Shown: positions 25,408 to 38,400 of the stretch, in pieces
Numbering within the stretch: position 1 is the stretch's first letter
Layout of the letters: each line of letters starts with the position of its first letter
Source: Callipepla californica brunnescens
Lineage: Eukaryota > Chordata > Aves > Galliformes > Odontophoridae
Assembly (NCBI GenBank): GCA_023055505.1
Contig: JALIRH010000013.1
Coordinates: 7,192,001-7,256,000, forward strand
DNA length: 64,000 bases
Direction: 5' to 3'
Notes under the pieces: generated by a model
Told to the model about the DNA's origin: nothing
Database searches by the model: none
What the model saw: only the letters and a program-made list of their open reading frames with translations
Program-made: the position numbers and the translations under genes

Positions 25408-28400
25408 GCAAAAGTGCTAGTGTAACTGAGACCAAAATTTGCCCGGGTGTAGGTAGCTAAAAGTTCTGTTACTTTATCCAGCAGTAGGGCCCTAGTCTGA
25501 TGTTTCAATTGGTAACAACTGCAAGTGTGACAGAGATGAATGCTTTGCTTTCTCACAAGACAGAACTGCAGAAATGCCATGTGCCTACCCAAGGCAAAGT
25601 CTCTCCTCATGTGGTTTGTAAATACGTGTGTTAATAACTGCCCTGGTAAGGATATTTAAACGTGGACTTTAAAAAGATGTAGTTGTATAATGCACAGTCT
25701 ACATCTTGCCTTATGGACTTTAGAAATCATCATAGAAAATGTCCACTCTTTTTCTGACCTGTACTTTAATCGTGATGCCCGGATCACAAACAGACAGTAG
25801 TGTACAGGTTGCCATCGGGCTACTGCAAGAGCAGTAGCTATCAGGGTTGGCCACTTACCAAGGCTTGTACCTGAGACAAGCTTCTGCACGTTACATGCTT
25901 GTTTCATATTCTGTAAACCCTGGTGCTGCTTTATTTCCATAAGCAAGAACTTCCCAGTAGACGTGGTGGTGTGTGATGGGGTAGGAGTGCCTGGTGTTCA
26001 AATGACATAGGATCTTTACCTCTTGTCCTCAGAGCCCAGCTCTTAGGAAAGTGTGTGTTGCACCAGATATTCAGATGAACCTGAATCTCAACATCACATC
26101 TCCTCCTTTGATTTGGTTTGCGGCTTTTTGCTCCAAGGGCAGGAGGAGTTTTGGTTATTGCAGGTTTGGTCCTTTATCCTTAAATCGTAGTAAGGGATCC
26201 CCCTTTCTTTGTAGAAAACCTTATTCACAAATGTCTAACTGATTTTTTAGGGATAGAATTGCAGGTAGTTGCCCAATTCAAAGCGTAGGTGAGATGGGGG
26301 TGGAGGTTGGGGTATTTAACTTCCTAGAGAGAGATTATTAGATGCAGTAAGAAAAACAAAGCACACAAAGAAAATATGTGCATGCTGCTGGCAGTGAAGC
26401 TTTCATAGCAGTCTGCGTGCCATGTTCTGCAAAGAAGCTAATTGATTTAACTGGTAAAACAGAAGGATCTGCATAAGCTTTGTGTTCCTGTAACCATAAA
26501 GCTTGCATGTTTCTTGAGAAGAAAGGGTGTGGAAAGGAGGATGGATGCAGTGGAAGCATCTAGCAAAGGTGAGAAAGCGTCGGAAACATAAATAGCTTCT
26601 CCCGTAGCATTTGTCCTCACTTCCATTCGCTGGCATTAAAGTTGTCCATTTTTCAGAGCCATGTGTTAGAATAGTCATTGTTTAATCTCCTTGGAGGAAT
26701 GGTGTAGGTGGAAAATGTTTTATACCTCTCTGTTTAATCCCTTGTTAAAAGCAGAGGAGAGGGGGAATTTGCAGGTGCTTGCTATCCAGGTGTGATTAAC
26801 CACGTAACACCTTCATCCTCTGCTCTGTACGAAGGATTGCTGAAATCACACTGTGCTGTCCTCCTGCTTCAGAGCCAGCTGGGTCCCTGGAGAGGTGGCT
26901 GTGGTGCTGTGGCATTTCTATTTGAGTTAAGGAACAAATGTATGGTATTGAGAGAAGTGGAGCAGAAGAACAGATTTCTTAATTCTTGGGGTAGCTTTCC
27001 CACAAAACCAGGTACATGCTGGAAACCAACAGCACCAATCGCAAACAAGATTTTAAGATAAGTAATACAAATAAAAAACCCTTCCCTTTTAATCTAAATA
27101 TTTATAAAATATTACTAAAATCACCTGAAAATGAGAATCCCTGTGCCACACTGAGAAAATTCCTTGGGGTGGGCTCACTCTTGTCAGCTAGACCTTGGAG
27201 CACATCCCTCAGAATCCTGGTTTCTGGCTCCAGAAACAGAGAACAGTGTCTTTTCTAGTCTGACATGGCAATGGCTCTGTTTCATGAAAATACAGTCGAG
27301 AAAACAGATGCTTGCCCAGAAATTCAAGCCGATTAAATACCAAACTGTCCATAAACATGTGAAGAAAACTTTCAAATAAAACTTGTTTTCAGGTTTATGG
27401 TTAATGAACGAGCAGAAATGGTGGGGCCAGTGAGAACTTTTTGAAGCGGTGGTGTGTGCTGAGATGGAGTGCAGCAAAGCAGGCTGGATGCAGAGCTCCT
27501 CAATGGAAGCATTCAGGTTGGTGCTGAGCAGTTCCTCTCCCTGGTGCCTCATTAGGAACTCTTGGCTTGAAGGCAGAGTTAATCATTGAAGGGGTTACTT
27601 CTTGTATAGCTGGACGGACCTCTTGTTTACAGAGGCTTTGGCTTCGTACTTTTACTTTCAGTGGCCTAATCTTCAGCAGTATCAGAAAGTAAAAAGGAAA
27701 GGCAATAGGGCTCTGAGTTATCAGCATTGTGAAGTATTCCAGCACTTGGTACTGCGCCTTTTGGAAAAGGTGGCCTGCTGCAAGCATTGCTTATGAAGGT
27801 CTGATGTTTCAACACTATTTCCTGAGTGACTAATATAAACTAAGGATGGCTCCTTCATAGTTGTGAAAGACTAGCTGAGATTGGAAGCGATTGGGCATGG
27901 TGCTGGTGTGTTTCATAGAAAACCTGCTGCTTTTCACGCTCCTGAAGTCGTCCTTCAAAGAAGAGCTGAAATTCAGCAGAAGAAAAAACAGAACAACAGT
28001 TACAGAACACTTCTGCAATCTCTTTCTCATTTGGAGAAAAAAAAATCCAATCTAGAGAAGCACAAGGCTTGTGAACCAATTGAAAACTGAAGAAAGTTTT
28101 GCAGTTTTTTGGGGGTCTGTTTTCCTTATGGCTTATTGACAGAGCACTGGGTTTGCTGTGTTAGGATCCATCACGAATTTACTGCTTTGGCAGATGTAAT
28201 TAGATTGCTTTTGGTCAGTGCCCTCAGTTATCTCAATCCAGAATGCACAGCCTTTGTTTTGTCCACCCCCCAAAATGAATCGTGTTACCTTTAGGAGGAA
28301 TGCTGTATTTCCAGTCTCCCAGGGAAATGCAGTCATAAATATAATAACTGGAGTAATTATGGCAGGAGCTGTTACGTGGCTGTGTAATGGGCATGCGCCC

Positions 28401-29433
28401 TGCCGTCCCACAGCCAGCTTTTAGATCCAGGTTGTCAGTGATGTCTGTCTGTATCAGCACATGTTAACGTGTAAAGTCCTTGTATTTCCAGCATATTTTC
28501 CATGGCACAAATGTATTCTTTTTTAATGCTGAGAATTAGGTTTCTTTTAATGTTTACTTTTTTTTAACAGAGACATTCCTCCAGTCATTGTGATCTGTTG
28601 GGAGGAACCTTCACGCTTCTGCTGTGTCCACTCCTTGCATCTGTAGCCTGACTGTGTCCTCCTTTGCTTTGCCACGAGGAATGTGCTCCTGGGGGTCACT
28701 CGGGGTGGGGGTGGAATATCATTTTGTGCTCATATGTTTGGGGTGGTATCGTTTTCTTGGATCTATCTGTGTGATGACAGGTGAGTCGCTTACAGTAAGC
28801 TCAGAATCACATAAGAGCATTACGTTCCTGTGTGCTGTGGCTCTGGGCTTCTGGTTCAGCCTCTTGTGATGTGAGCTCAGTCTGTGAATTGGAAAAGCAG
28901 TGAAGTCATACCCCAAGGAGATGGCACTAGGGTGTGTTCATGACTAAAAGCGAGTGCCAGAGCTGTAGGAGAGGATGGGCTGGGACAGAATAGTGCCCCA
29001 CACTAACTTAGGGAGGAGAGAACTTCCTTACAAACAGCATGAGAGCAGTGCTGAGAGCTGCAGCGGTGAGCTTGGCAGCACGGGTATTGATCTCAGTGGT
29101 ACTCAACGTATCTTTCCTCTTCATTTACTTTAGTACAGGCAGAGGCGGAACAGCAGAAAGGTTTCCTGGTGTACTTACTCTCTCTGAAACGAATTTGTGA
29201 GCCTCCACAGAAGCAGCTCGTCACTGTGCTCTGAGTTGGGGTGTGCTGGAGGCCAGCCCTGAGCCAGCCACGGCTCCTGGTGCTCAGAGGTGTTGGGCTG
29301 TGCCCTGCAGGGCAAGAACAGGAGGCACCGAGCTTGCTTTGGTGGGGAAAAAATATCAGACAGCCCTGATAAGCCTTCCCTCCAAAAATATGCTGTTCTT
29401 GGAGTCAGGGTTACAGTACAAGAAATCCTACTT

Positions 29434-29450
29434 AAAAAAAAAAAAAAAAA
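29434..29450. repeat. Poly-A run (17 nt)
   Basis: A run followed by a CACAC-interrupted second A run, in inferred LNX3 intron 1. Confidence 0.9.
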
Positions 29451-31938
29451 CACACAAAAAAAACCCACGCCACCTCTGCTTTTGTTCTTCTTACTCAGTA
29501 GAGGTAAAGGTGATCTCAAAGAAATCTTTCCTCTCACTCACACAGGGTGAGAAACAAGAGGTTTGTGCAGGTTGATTTTCTTCAGTTCTTTGCTGTGTAT
29601 GGGAGAGGTGCGTTACTCTTTGGGTCACTCGGGCTTGAGACGTTTCTGTTGTGTTTTTAAAACAGCATTAGACGAGCAGTATGTGTCAGACTTTGACATT
29701 TTCATAAACAACAAAAAGCAGCACGAGAATGGCAGGGGCTGCTGGGATGGTCTGTCCTTTGGTGGCTGGAATGAGCAGAAGAAACTGCCAAAGATGGAGG
29801 AGGTTTCCAGCTTCACTGGACAGCAGGAGCTGGGCTCCACCTGAGCAGTCAGCAGCTGTGCCTGTTGTGTTCAGACACTGCGTTTTCTAGACACCTAAGG
29901 TCTGTCTTGTGCAGTAGTCATCTTTGCTGAATAAGATGTTAGCAATTTTCCCCGTACAGAACATCTGCTTTCTGGCTGAATCACTGAGCAGGCGGCAGGC
30001 TTGTTTGAGCCTGCTGCCCTCCCCGAGCTGCTCGCTGCCTCTGCCTCGCCGAAGGCTGTGGGATGGGTCTGCTCCGCGGCTGAGGAGCCGGGCCATGGTT
30101 CCCTGGTGGCTGCGGAGGGTCCTCCACGCAGAAAGGATGGTGGGGTAAAAGGAAAATCATCTTTGGCACTGTGGAGCGAAACCTTCACTCCTATCTTCTA
30201 AGGATCTAGGCTCAGGAGGACAGAAAGAGAAGAAAAATGCAGCAAGATTGTCGTGATGATGCTTTTACGCTCTATGAGTTTTTTGAAGTGACTCATAAAT
30301 GAGATCATCACATATAACTTTAGGCACAGAAAGCAGAGTATGAATTTAGTAAATAATGTGGTGCCCCCTCCCCCCCCCCCATTTAGAAGTTGTTTATCAG
30401 CAGAATTACCATAGAGTTTGTTTTCACTGAGACAGCAGTTGTTTAATCACTTGCCAAAATCTTATGCAAATACTACAACCCGAAGCACAAGTATTTTGTG
30501 TTGGTAGGTGTTAGCCTTGGAAGCTTCCTTAGCGGGTGCTGAGCTGATTGATCAGCATTGGGAGGTGATTGATGCTGAAATGTTTCCTTTTCACACGCGG
30601 GATGGCCTCGGGTCAGATGGGAGCTTTCAGTAAGAAAAACAGCAGAGGTGTCCGGTCTGGTTCTGACAGGTAAGTAGCAAAGAACAGTGGCGTTTCTGGA
30701 AGGGCAGGGCACATCTGCTTCCATATGTGGGTAAGAGTTAAGGAGTGGATGCATTGAGAAGAGCGAGGGCTGCATGCCCAGTGTCAGTGCCTTCCTGCCC
30801 TTGGAGGAGGATGCTTTCCAGCAGCAGCAGAAGCGAGCAGCTTGGTGCCCGCTTCCCCCTGGGGCTGCCACCATCTCTCTGTAGCTAGGTGAAAATTTGC
30901 CCGGGAAGTCCCCCGATTCTGCTGGTGATATATTATCCTTTTAATTAAATAGATGACTTATGCTTGACAATTAATTGAGGTGGAATGATGTATGTTTTTT
31001 ATTAGAAACCCGTGACTAATTTTTTCTGGCTGTTCTTGCTATCTCATTGTTCTTGCCTGCCCTCCTGCAGTGTCACTGCTCTGTGCCAGCCGTGTCCTCC
31101 AGGCACTGGTGCAGACTGGTGTTCACTCTTGCCTAGATATTACCTGTTCCAGACAAAGCAACTGTTTTCAAACATTTTCCATTTCATCACGGTTGTGGGT
31201 TTTTTTTTTTCTTATTTTTTTTTTTAACCAGGACTTTTTAATGGACTTAAGCTCAAGCCTTTGCCTTACAGTACAGCTGACTATGGCATGCACTGTATTT
31301 GTGGCTTTTCCCCCCTTAGAAAACTTGAGTCTTTTCATAGTAAATGTTTCCGTGAGTAAATTTAGGCATGGATGAGAAGGGAACAATGCATTGTTTGTTA
31401 ACATTAATGTTTTGTGGAGGGAGTGAGCTTAAGAGGAAGGAAATGTGGCTTGGATTTTTTTGGTTCTTTTGAAATTTCTTCCTCTTTTTCTCCTCATCCT
31501 CAGATCACTCCTCCCAAAAAAGACCGAAAATCCAAACATGAATCCTCAAACTGATATTTCACCATATATGTCTTATAAATGAATCATATCCAGTGTCATC
31601 TGGAAAGCTCTAGAGAAAAATAATCCATGGAAAAATTACTCTCTCAAGAATGTGTGGTGTTTGTCAGCTTTTCTAGTTCATGCATTTAGCAAGGTTTTAC
31701 GTACCCCGTGTTACTGCTGCACGTGAAGTAATTTCAGCTTCAGTTCATCCACTTAAACGTTTTGCTGATCTGTCATCCCTGGGTTGATCATTTACAGGAT
31801 CTCTCTGGAAGGAAGAACTTTCAAGGGGTTGGTGGGTGAGAGTACCAGGGGAAACTTAAGGCAGGAGCACAATTTAATTTTTAATTGGCTACATTGTGAG
31901 CTGGCAGTCAGCTGGAAATCTCTGTCTCTTCTTTTCAG

Positions 31939-32403
31939 CTGAGGAACTCTGTCACACAGCTGCTACAGGACACGTTTCCTTCCTGCTGCCCTGGGAGTGC
32001 AGTTCGTGGCCATCATGGCAGATCCCACAGCAGAAGAGCAGGCGTTCCACGTTGGCGAGCTGTGCTGTGAGTGCGGACAGTTCCACCTCTTGCCGGACAA
32101 TCATCTCTACAACTTCCAGAATGAAGTGGACGATGAACTCATTTGCCATATCTGCCTTCAGCCTCTGCTCCAGCCCATGGACACCCCCTGTGGACATACC
32201 TACTGTTTCAAGTGCCTTGAAAACTTCATGCAGGAGTATAACTTCTGTCCTATGGATCGGAAGAAGCTCTCTCTCCAACAGTGCCACAAGTCCAGCCTTC
32301 TCGTCCGAAACCTGCTGGATAAGCTGGTTGTCATCTGTCCGTTCAAGGCAGAGTGTCAGCAGACAATGCAGCGGTGTGAACTAGAAGCTCACCTGCAGAA
32401 CAG
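31939..32403 (+). CDS. LNX3: LNX3 exon 2: 5'UTR end, start codon, RING and zinc fingers
   Basis: The acceptor follows a pyrimidine-rich tract ending in ttttcag at 31938. The ATG at 32015 has A at -3 and G at +4 and is the first ATG in the exon, so 31939-32014 is 5'UTR. The exon encodes residues 1-129 and the first two bases of codon 130. It carries the whole RING (C44 to D81) and most of the following zinc finger. The donor is CAG|gtgctt at 32404. Confidence 0.88.
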
Positions 32404-35400
32404 GTGCTTTCCCATTTACCTCGCGTTATCCCCCCTTGTGTAATGCCATCTGTCTCTTGTGCTTCTGAGCAGAAAGATTTTAAGTTGGGGACAAAATGGG
32501 ACAGAAGTGAGGTGACAGCAGGTGAGGCCAGAAGGGTGGGTGTGTGAAGACAGCATAATTGTGGGTTAGGGAGGTGAGCTCCCATGTGCTACAGCCGCAA
32601 AGGTTGAAGTCCTTCCTTGCCTCCTTGCAGGCAAGTTGTCTGCACACACAAAACCACTCAAATGTATACAAATTGTGTCCTGATCTGAGGAGCCTGTCTC
32701 TTTATAAACAATTATAAACGTGCATATTTCTTCTTTCACTTGTGTGGAAAAGAAAGACAGGCACTAACTCAATACTCTGGAGGCGAGGGATCATGCAGTG
32801 TTACCAGTTTAATTGGTCCAATTAAGATGCGCAATATATGTCTTTGATCCAAATAGTGTGAGTCCCTCCAAGCTGTGCATTATGCAGTTGCTGAATCACC
32901 TACTTATAATTCCATTATCCTCTCTCATTCTTCTGCTGAGAAAGAGAAGCACATGAAATAAACAGTTTTCCCTTTGAGTAGAGGAAGAGGTTTTTTCTTG
33001 CACTTCAGCAGAGATGCGTTTAAGTACTTCCATTGCTGGCTAAGCTGGCGGCAGGCGAAGTTCTGTAGCTTTGAAAGAAGTGCCAGTGACAGAGGTCTTG
33101 CTGGCACGGAGTAACATCTGCTCCTAGTTAATGATTGCAGGGGAGGGAGCTAAGTGCAGGCTGTACTACAGGCAGAAGCAGAGCTTCGTCGGCGAGGTGT
33201 ACTTTTCTCAGTGGGTATTGAGAAATGCTTGTTTCCCTTCAGCTATGTTGTAGCTTTTTGAGTCAATGCTGCGTGCTATAAATAGGTCACCCAGCACTTG
33301 GGATACACTCACGGTTCCAGCCAAGCACATACCTTTGTGGTTCTTGCCTGTCTCTGTTACCACAAGCTGAGAGCTCCTGTTAGAGCCGGGCCTGTGATGG
33401 AAGATACCCTGGGAAAGCTTACAGTGTCCTTGAACTGACTCTGCACTGCTTTCTTATTACTGTCAGTGCTGAACGCTCGTGCTGCAGACAGGTGTGGCAC
33501 GGGCTGGGTACACACCTGAGGGGTCAGAACCTTCCTCTGTGCTCCCGAAGTCTGCCCTGGTACCACTGAACTTCTGTCACTTGCTAATCCTCTGATGCAT
33601 GTGGGAGGGAGGCACCCTTTGGTGTTTATCTTGAGGACCTGACTGGAAACTGTATCCTTCCTGTATACAGTTCTTAGCATTTCCAGTGGGGATGGAGTGC
33701 TCTAAAAATCGTACCTTTGGGCTGTGAGCCTTGTTAGCTTGAAAAGTGAGAAAAGGAGGGAAAAAAATTACACTAGGGTTTGGGTGTTTGTGTTTTTTAA
33801 CTGTGAGATTAAATTATAGTAGGATACCTGAGGGATAAGTGGCATCTAGCAGTTTGTTTCTTGAGGGATCCCATTGCCCTTAGCAAAATTCACTTATTTG
33901 TCCACATCTTAAGAGGGCCGTGTTCAAGTGGGTCAGCTAGCTTCTGCCTTTAACATTTGGGGTCATCTTGTTGGCTCCAAGCAACAGATGAATGACCGGG
34001 GATACACCGGAGGAAGCAACACCTGGGTAAGGCTTGTTTATCCAGAATGTAAATAGAGTTTAATTTGAAAAGTGACTCCTGTGAACACCCAGTACTACTC
34101 ATGGCTCCGAAAGTGACGCTTTTGCATTCATCACCCTCCTAACCTGCTACTTTTCTCTTAAGTGCTTTTGATAAAAGGGCTTGTTTTTCCTCACTTGTTT
34201 TTGCTGAGATAGCTACAGTGGAACTGCATACAGAGCGCATTCTTTGAATGCAGAATTACTCCTTGAACCTCCAGGTGGGGAGTGGTCAGTGGGAGTAAAG
34301 CTGCCATGAACTGCTCCCATTCATCCCCTGCGTGGACCGGAGGCCAGGAGCTGCCCGAGGGTCACGCCTCGTTCAGGGGAAAAAGCAGCAAGCTCTGCTC
34401 GCTGCTCTCCCGCGTTACCAGCTCGTTAAAAACAAAGCCTGATTCAGGGCTGAGCTTGAAATTCGAGTCACTTCCTTTGCATAAACTTACAGTTCGTTGT
34501 CAGCTCTAAAAGCACGGGGCTAAGTATTTGCTTATGTTTTAAAAGAGGTATTGTCTTCGCTGAGAGTTTGCCATGTAAATATTTAGCAAGAGTAAGTCCT
34601 CTTCCTATTGCTTTTTCCTTTTAAAAACATTGAGCTTAATAATTTTGAAATTAAGCGAATAAGAAGTCCACTCTTCTGCTTGTGCAAGTAGAAGCTGAAA
34701 GTGGAATGAGAACGACTTCAAGCATCTGTGGTCCAAGCTCTGCAGCTCTTGAGATCCTGAACGTACTTCTTTGCTGCCTTTGTCAGTCAGAGCCTACCTG
34801 TGCTGGGCTAGCCACTGACACTCACTGACAATCTCTCTCCAGGTGTCCTGGTTTCAAGAAGTACAAATGTGAACTACAACGGAAAAGGAACCCTGTTTCC
34901 AAAGGGAAGGAAGAGCCCCTCTCCAAGGTGGACACGAACACGCCCAGGGATCCAGAGGTGCCCAGGGATCCAGAGGTACCCAGCGGAGGATCCACACTTG
35001 TAGCAGAAAGCTCTGCAGCTGCTGTGGTATCACTAGGGACTGCAGAGCCTGGACTGGTTAACCCAGCTTTTGAGGAGACTGAAGAAGGTGAGAGTTTGAT
35101 AAACAGATGTAATTATCTAATCACCATTTATAATATGAAACTGAACTATTTCAGACACTTCAATTTTTAAAATGTCCCCAGTGTTCTTACATATCCTTAA
35201 GTACTATTTGTTAGTAGTCTTAGAAGTAATCTCTTTGCTGAGCTTGCTCTTGAGGACAGATATATTCATCAGAAGTGCATCACATGTGGAAAAATCTGCC
35301 CAGAAACACAGAACTGCCGATGCAAAACAGCTCTGAGATCTCAGGCTACAGTGCACGTTGTATTTGCAGTTTTCTTTGCAGAAACAAATGCAGTTTCTCT

Positions 35401-38400
35401 CAATGGGAACATGCAGCACTTACAGAAGCCAAATAATTAATAATTAGGAAATGCTCCAACCTCTTAATCTTGTTCAGAAAGTTAAATATACAGTAGATTT
35501 CCTGGAGTGGTCAGTACCTCCCTAACAGTACAAAGCAAGTGTGTTCTTATAGCCTAGCCTGGTTTTGGATTAGTAGCTGGTTATGAAACCCTTGATAAAA
35601 GTAACCACCTGCACTGCAGTGTAGAACCTCTCGTCTCAATCCCTGCCAGAGGCAGGAGCGTGGAAATCTGTGCCTTGTTTCAGTGTGTCTCAGTTTCCAG
35701 GTGTGCAGAGATTGGAGCTGGGTGCTGATGTGTGCACAGATCAGCTTAGTTCTCGGTTGGCTTTTTCTCTCAGTACACTTGGAGCAGATTTTGCATCTGT
35801 TGTTGGGGAGCTGCAGTTCACCTTTGCAGTCAGTCTGCTGGCCTTCATTAGAGTGCTGGGCAAGTGCTGGTAGCTTTGAAATGACTTGCTAACAACAACT
35901 TTCATCTTCAAAGTGTCTGAGAAGCATTGCTTAGACTTCAGGAGGCTGTGAAATAGGTAAACATTACTGCTGTGTTACAGGAGAGACAGGAGAAGAGGAG
36001 GACAGGAAATTAGAGGAGGGAGGTTGTGGAGAGCTACCTGTGGTAGAGTCTCCTCATGGCAGAGCAGTAATTACAGCGGGGCAGTCCCCTTCTCTAATGG
36101 GTGCTGTGGAATTTGGGATTAGTGCATATGCACTTCTAGGAGTCCAGCTGTCACAGCAGGAAAAATATGTGTCTAAGTGCAACACACTGAATGCCCTGTA
36201 ATAAAATGCAAGAAATAGCAGACAGTTAAAATCTGCCACAAGTTAGGGCAAGATGAGAAGTGTTCTGGAGAAACTACAGAAATAAGGCCTTTTTAGCTTT
36301 CAGTCTGACCTCGCTTTTCCTCTCATGATGGCTGCTTTCTCTTCCTTTCCCTCTGGATACTACTTCTGAACACAGCCTGCCAGTGTTACAAACCTTGTGG
36401 GGCTACGTGGGGGAAGGCTCTACTCACGTGTTGTGTTTTTCTCTTTGATTTCCACCATCAGATGTTCCGCAGAGAGCTAGCCTTGTGGCGGAAACGAGCA
36501 CGATAGAAATTCACCGAGAAGATCCAGAGGAAGAGCTCGGGATGAGGATAGTGGGGGGTAAGGACACCCCACTAGGAAACATTGTTGTTCAGGAAGTGTT
36601 GCGGGATTCTGTCATCGCTGCGGACGGAAGGATAGCACCTGGAGACCATATTCTTGAGGTATGCAACCCTCCTGCCTCAGTGCTTGTCTTAACTTAAAGG
36701 TTGAACAGGCAAAGTTGCCTAGAAAAACTGGGAAATCTCTACAAATATATGTATATTTAAAGTACAGATCGGGTGTGTCTGTCAGTAGCATCATCTGTCT
36801 CCTGGTGTTGAAATGTAGACGTGAGGACCCTTCTGATCACTCAAGATTTTTGCATTCTTAGAATTTTGTATAAAATGAGAAGATCTTCACATGGTAAATT
36901 TCACCCAGCAGCACCATTTCCCTCCAGTGGATTATGCTCTAGCTTGGAGGTCACAGTTACTTGCTCTACTATGCTGCTTAAGCTGCATTTCCTTAATGGG
37001 CAGGTTGGAAGTTTGAGACCTTGCAACTTGAAGTCAGCATCACATATATCACGTGAGTAATAAGGAGCACCAGCCCTGTACCATGCTGACCCACAGCCAG
37101 ATTTAATTTCCAGATGAGTCCAACATGCCATTAGCTTGTTGCAGTGTGCTGACCGAGGTGACAGCACTAAAACCTGCACGCAGAAAAACTGTTAGCACCT
37201 TCTGGCTATGGCTGCCCAATCACTTGACAAGACCTAATTATCCTGCTGGGCTGCGGACATCAGTCATAACTGGCAGCCTTGTGCACGTGTGGCCAATTGA
37301 ATCCCCACGTTGGTTTCTCATGCAGCCCAACAACACTTCTGTTTAATCCAAACTGTACACCTCCCAGTATTGACTGGACTGTAATTAGAGCAAGTCCTCG
37401 TGCTCAGTAGCTCTGCTGAAGTCTCATGTGACAACGAAGTGAAAATCAGCTTCTCAGAGTCACCCTGATAAAAGCATGACTGATGATTGCAGACACTTTG
37501 TAGGCTGTGAACCACTCTCCCAAGTGAGGGGGGTGGTCTCCAATGTGGCTTTGATGCAGGAGTGTATTGAATGCTGGAAGTTAGTGGAGAACAGTTCTGC
37601 AGTGTCGTGACATACATCTTATGATTTAACAGTCTTGCAGTTTTGGGTTTGTTAGCATGTCAGTGGTCCTGTCTCCTCCGTGTACTCAGCTGCTCACCAT
37701 CACTGATGGCCTTAGCTCAGCTGCTTTCTTCTGCATTCCTTTTTTAGAAAATCCTGCTCTCTATTGTGCGTGAGAAACAGCTGCACTGCATAGGGATTGT
37801 GCATCCTGTCTCCAGCTCTGTGATGTTCTGCATTGTAGACAGCGTCTAAATTACGTAGGTTCTGATTAGGGACTGTGGTTTGTTTGTTTTTCTAGGTGAA
37901 CGGTGTCAACATCAGCAGTGTGACTCACTGCCAAGCTGTGTCCTTCCTGCGCCACCCAGGTCCTGTTCTCCACCTCATGGTCCTGCAGGAGAAAGGCTTT
38001 TCCAATAAGGCTGTGCAGCAGGACTCCACTTCTGCTACAAATCAGGAAGTGATCCACGTCACCTTGATAAAGAGAGATCGATCCGAACCTTTGGGAATCA
38101 AACTGATCAGGAAGACGGATGAGGCAGGGATTTTTATTCTGGATCTGCTAGAGGGAGGTTTGGCAGCCAAAAATGGGAAGCTGTGTCGGAATGACAGAGT
38201 CCTGTCTATAAATGGCCAGGATTTGAGGCAAGGAACACCTGAGACCGCCGCACAGATCATCCAGGTAATTTATAACGTGGAGAAGTTGTGTGGCTAGTGA
38301 TCTGCATTGATGGCAGAGCTCCTGCTCTGAGCCAGGGGCTGACAGAACGTGCTGGAGCACACTGCCTTCCCTGAAATCTCTCTTTGGGAAAGTAACTTCT

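Larger units (their letters stand above)
20917..31938 (+). other. LNX3: LNX3 intron 1 (inferred) with no recognised coding exon
   Basis: About 11 kb separates the candidate first-exon donor from the exon 2 acceptor. It holds a CR1 fragment near its start, poly-A runs at 25386-25407 and 29434-29450, and TAAT-rich palindromes at 30940-30977. No open frame in it resembles a known protein. Confidence 0.5.

Noticed and set aside
31997..32014. Upstream in-frame GTG start for LNX3
   Set aside because: It is not an ATG; the ATG at 32015 has a strong context and gives an N-terminus of family-like length.
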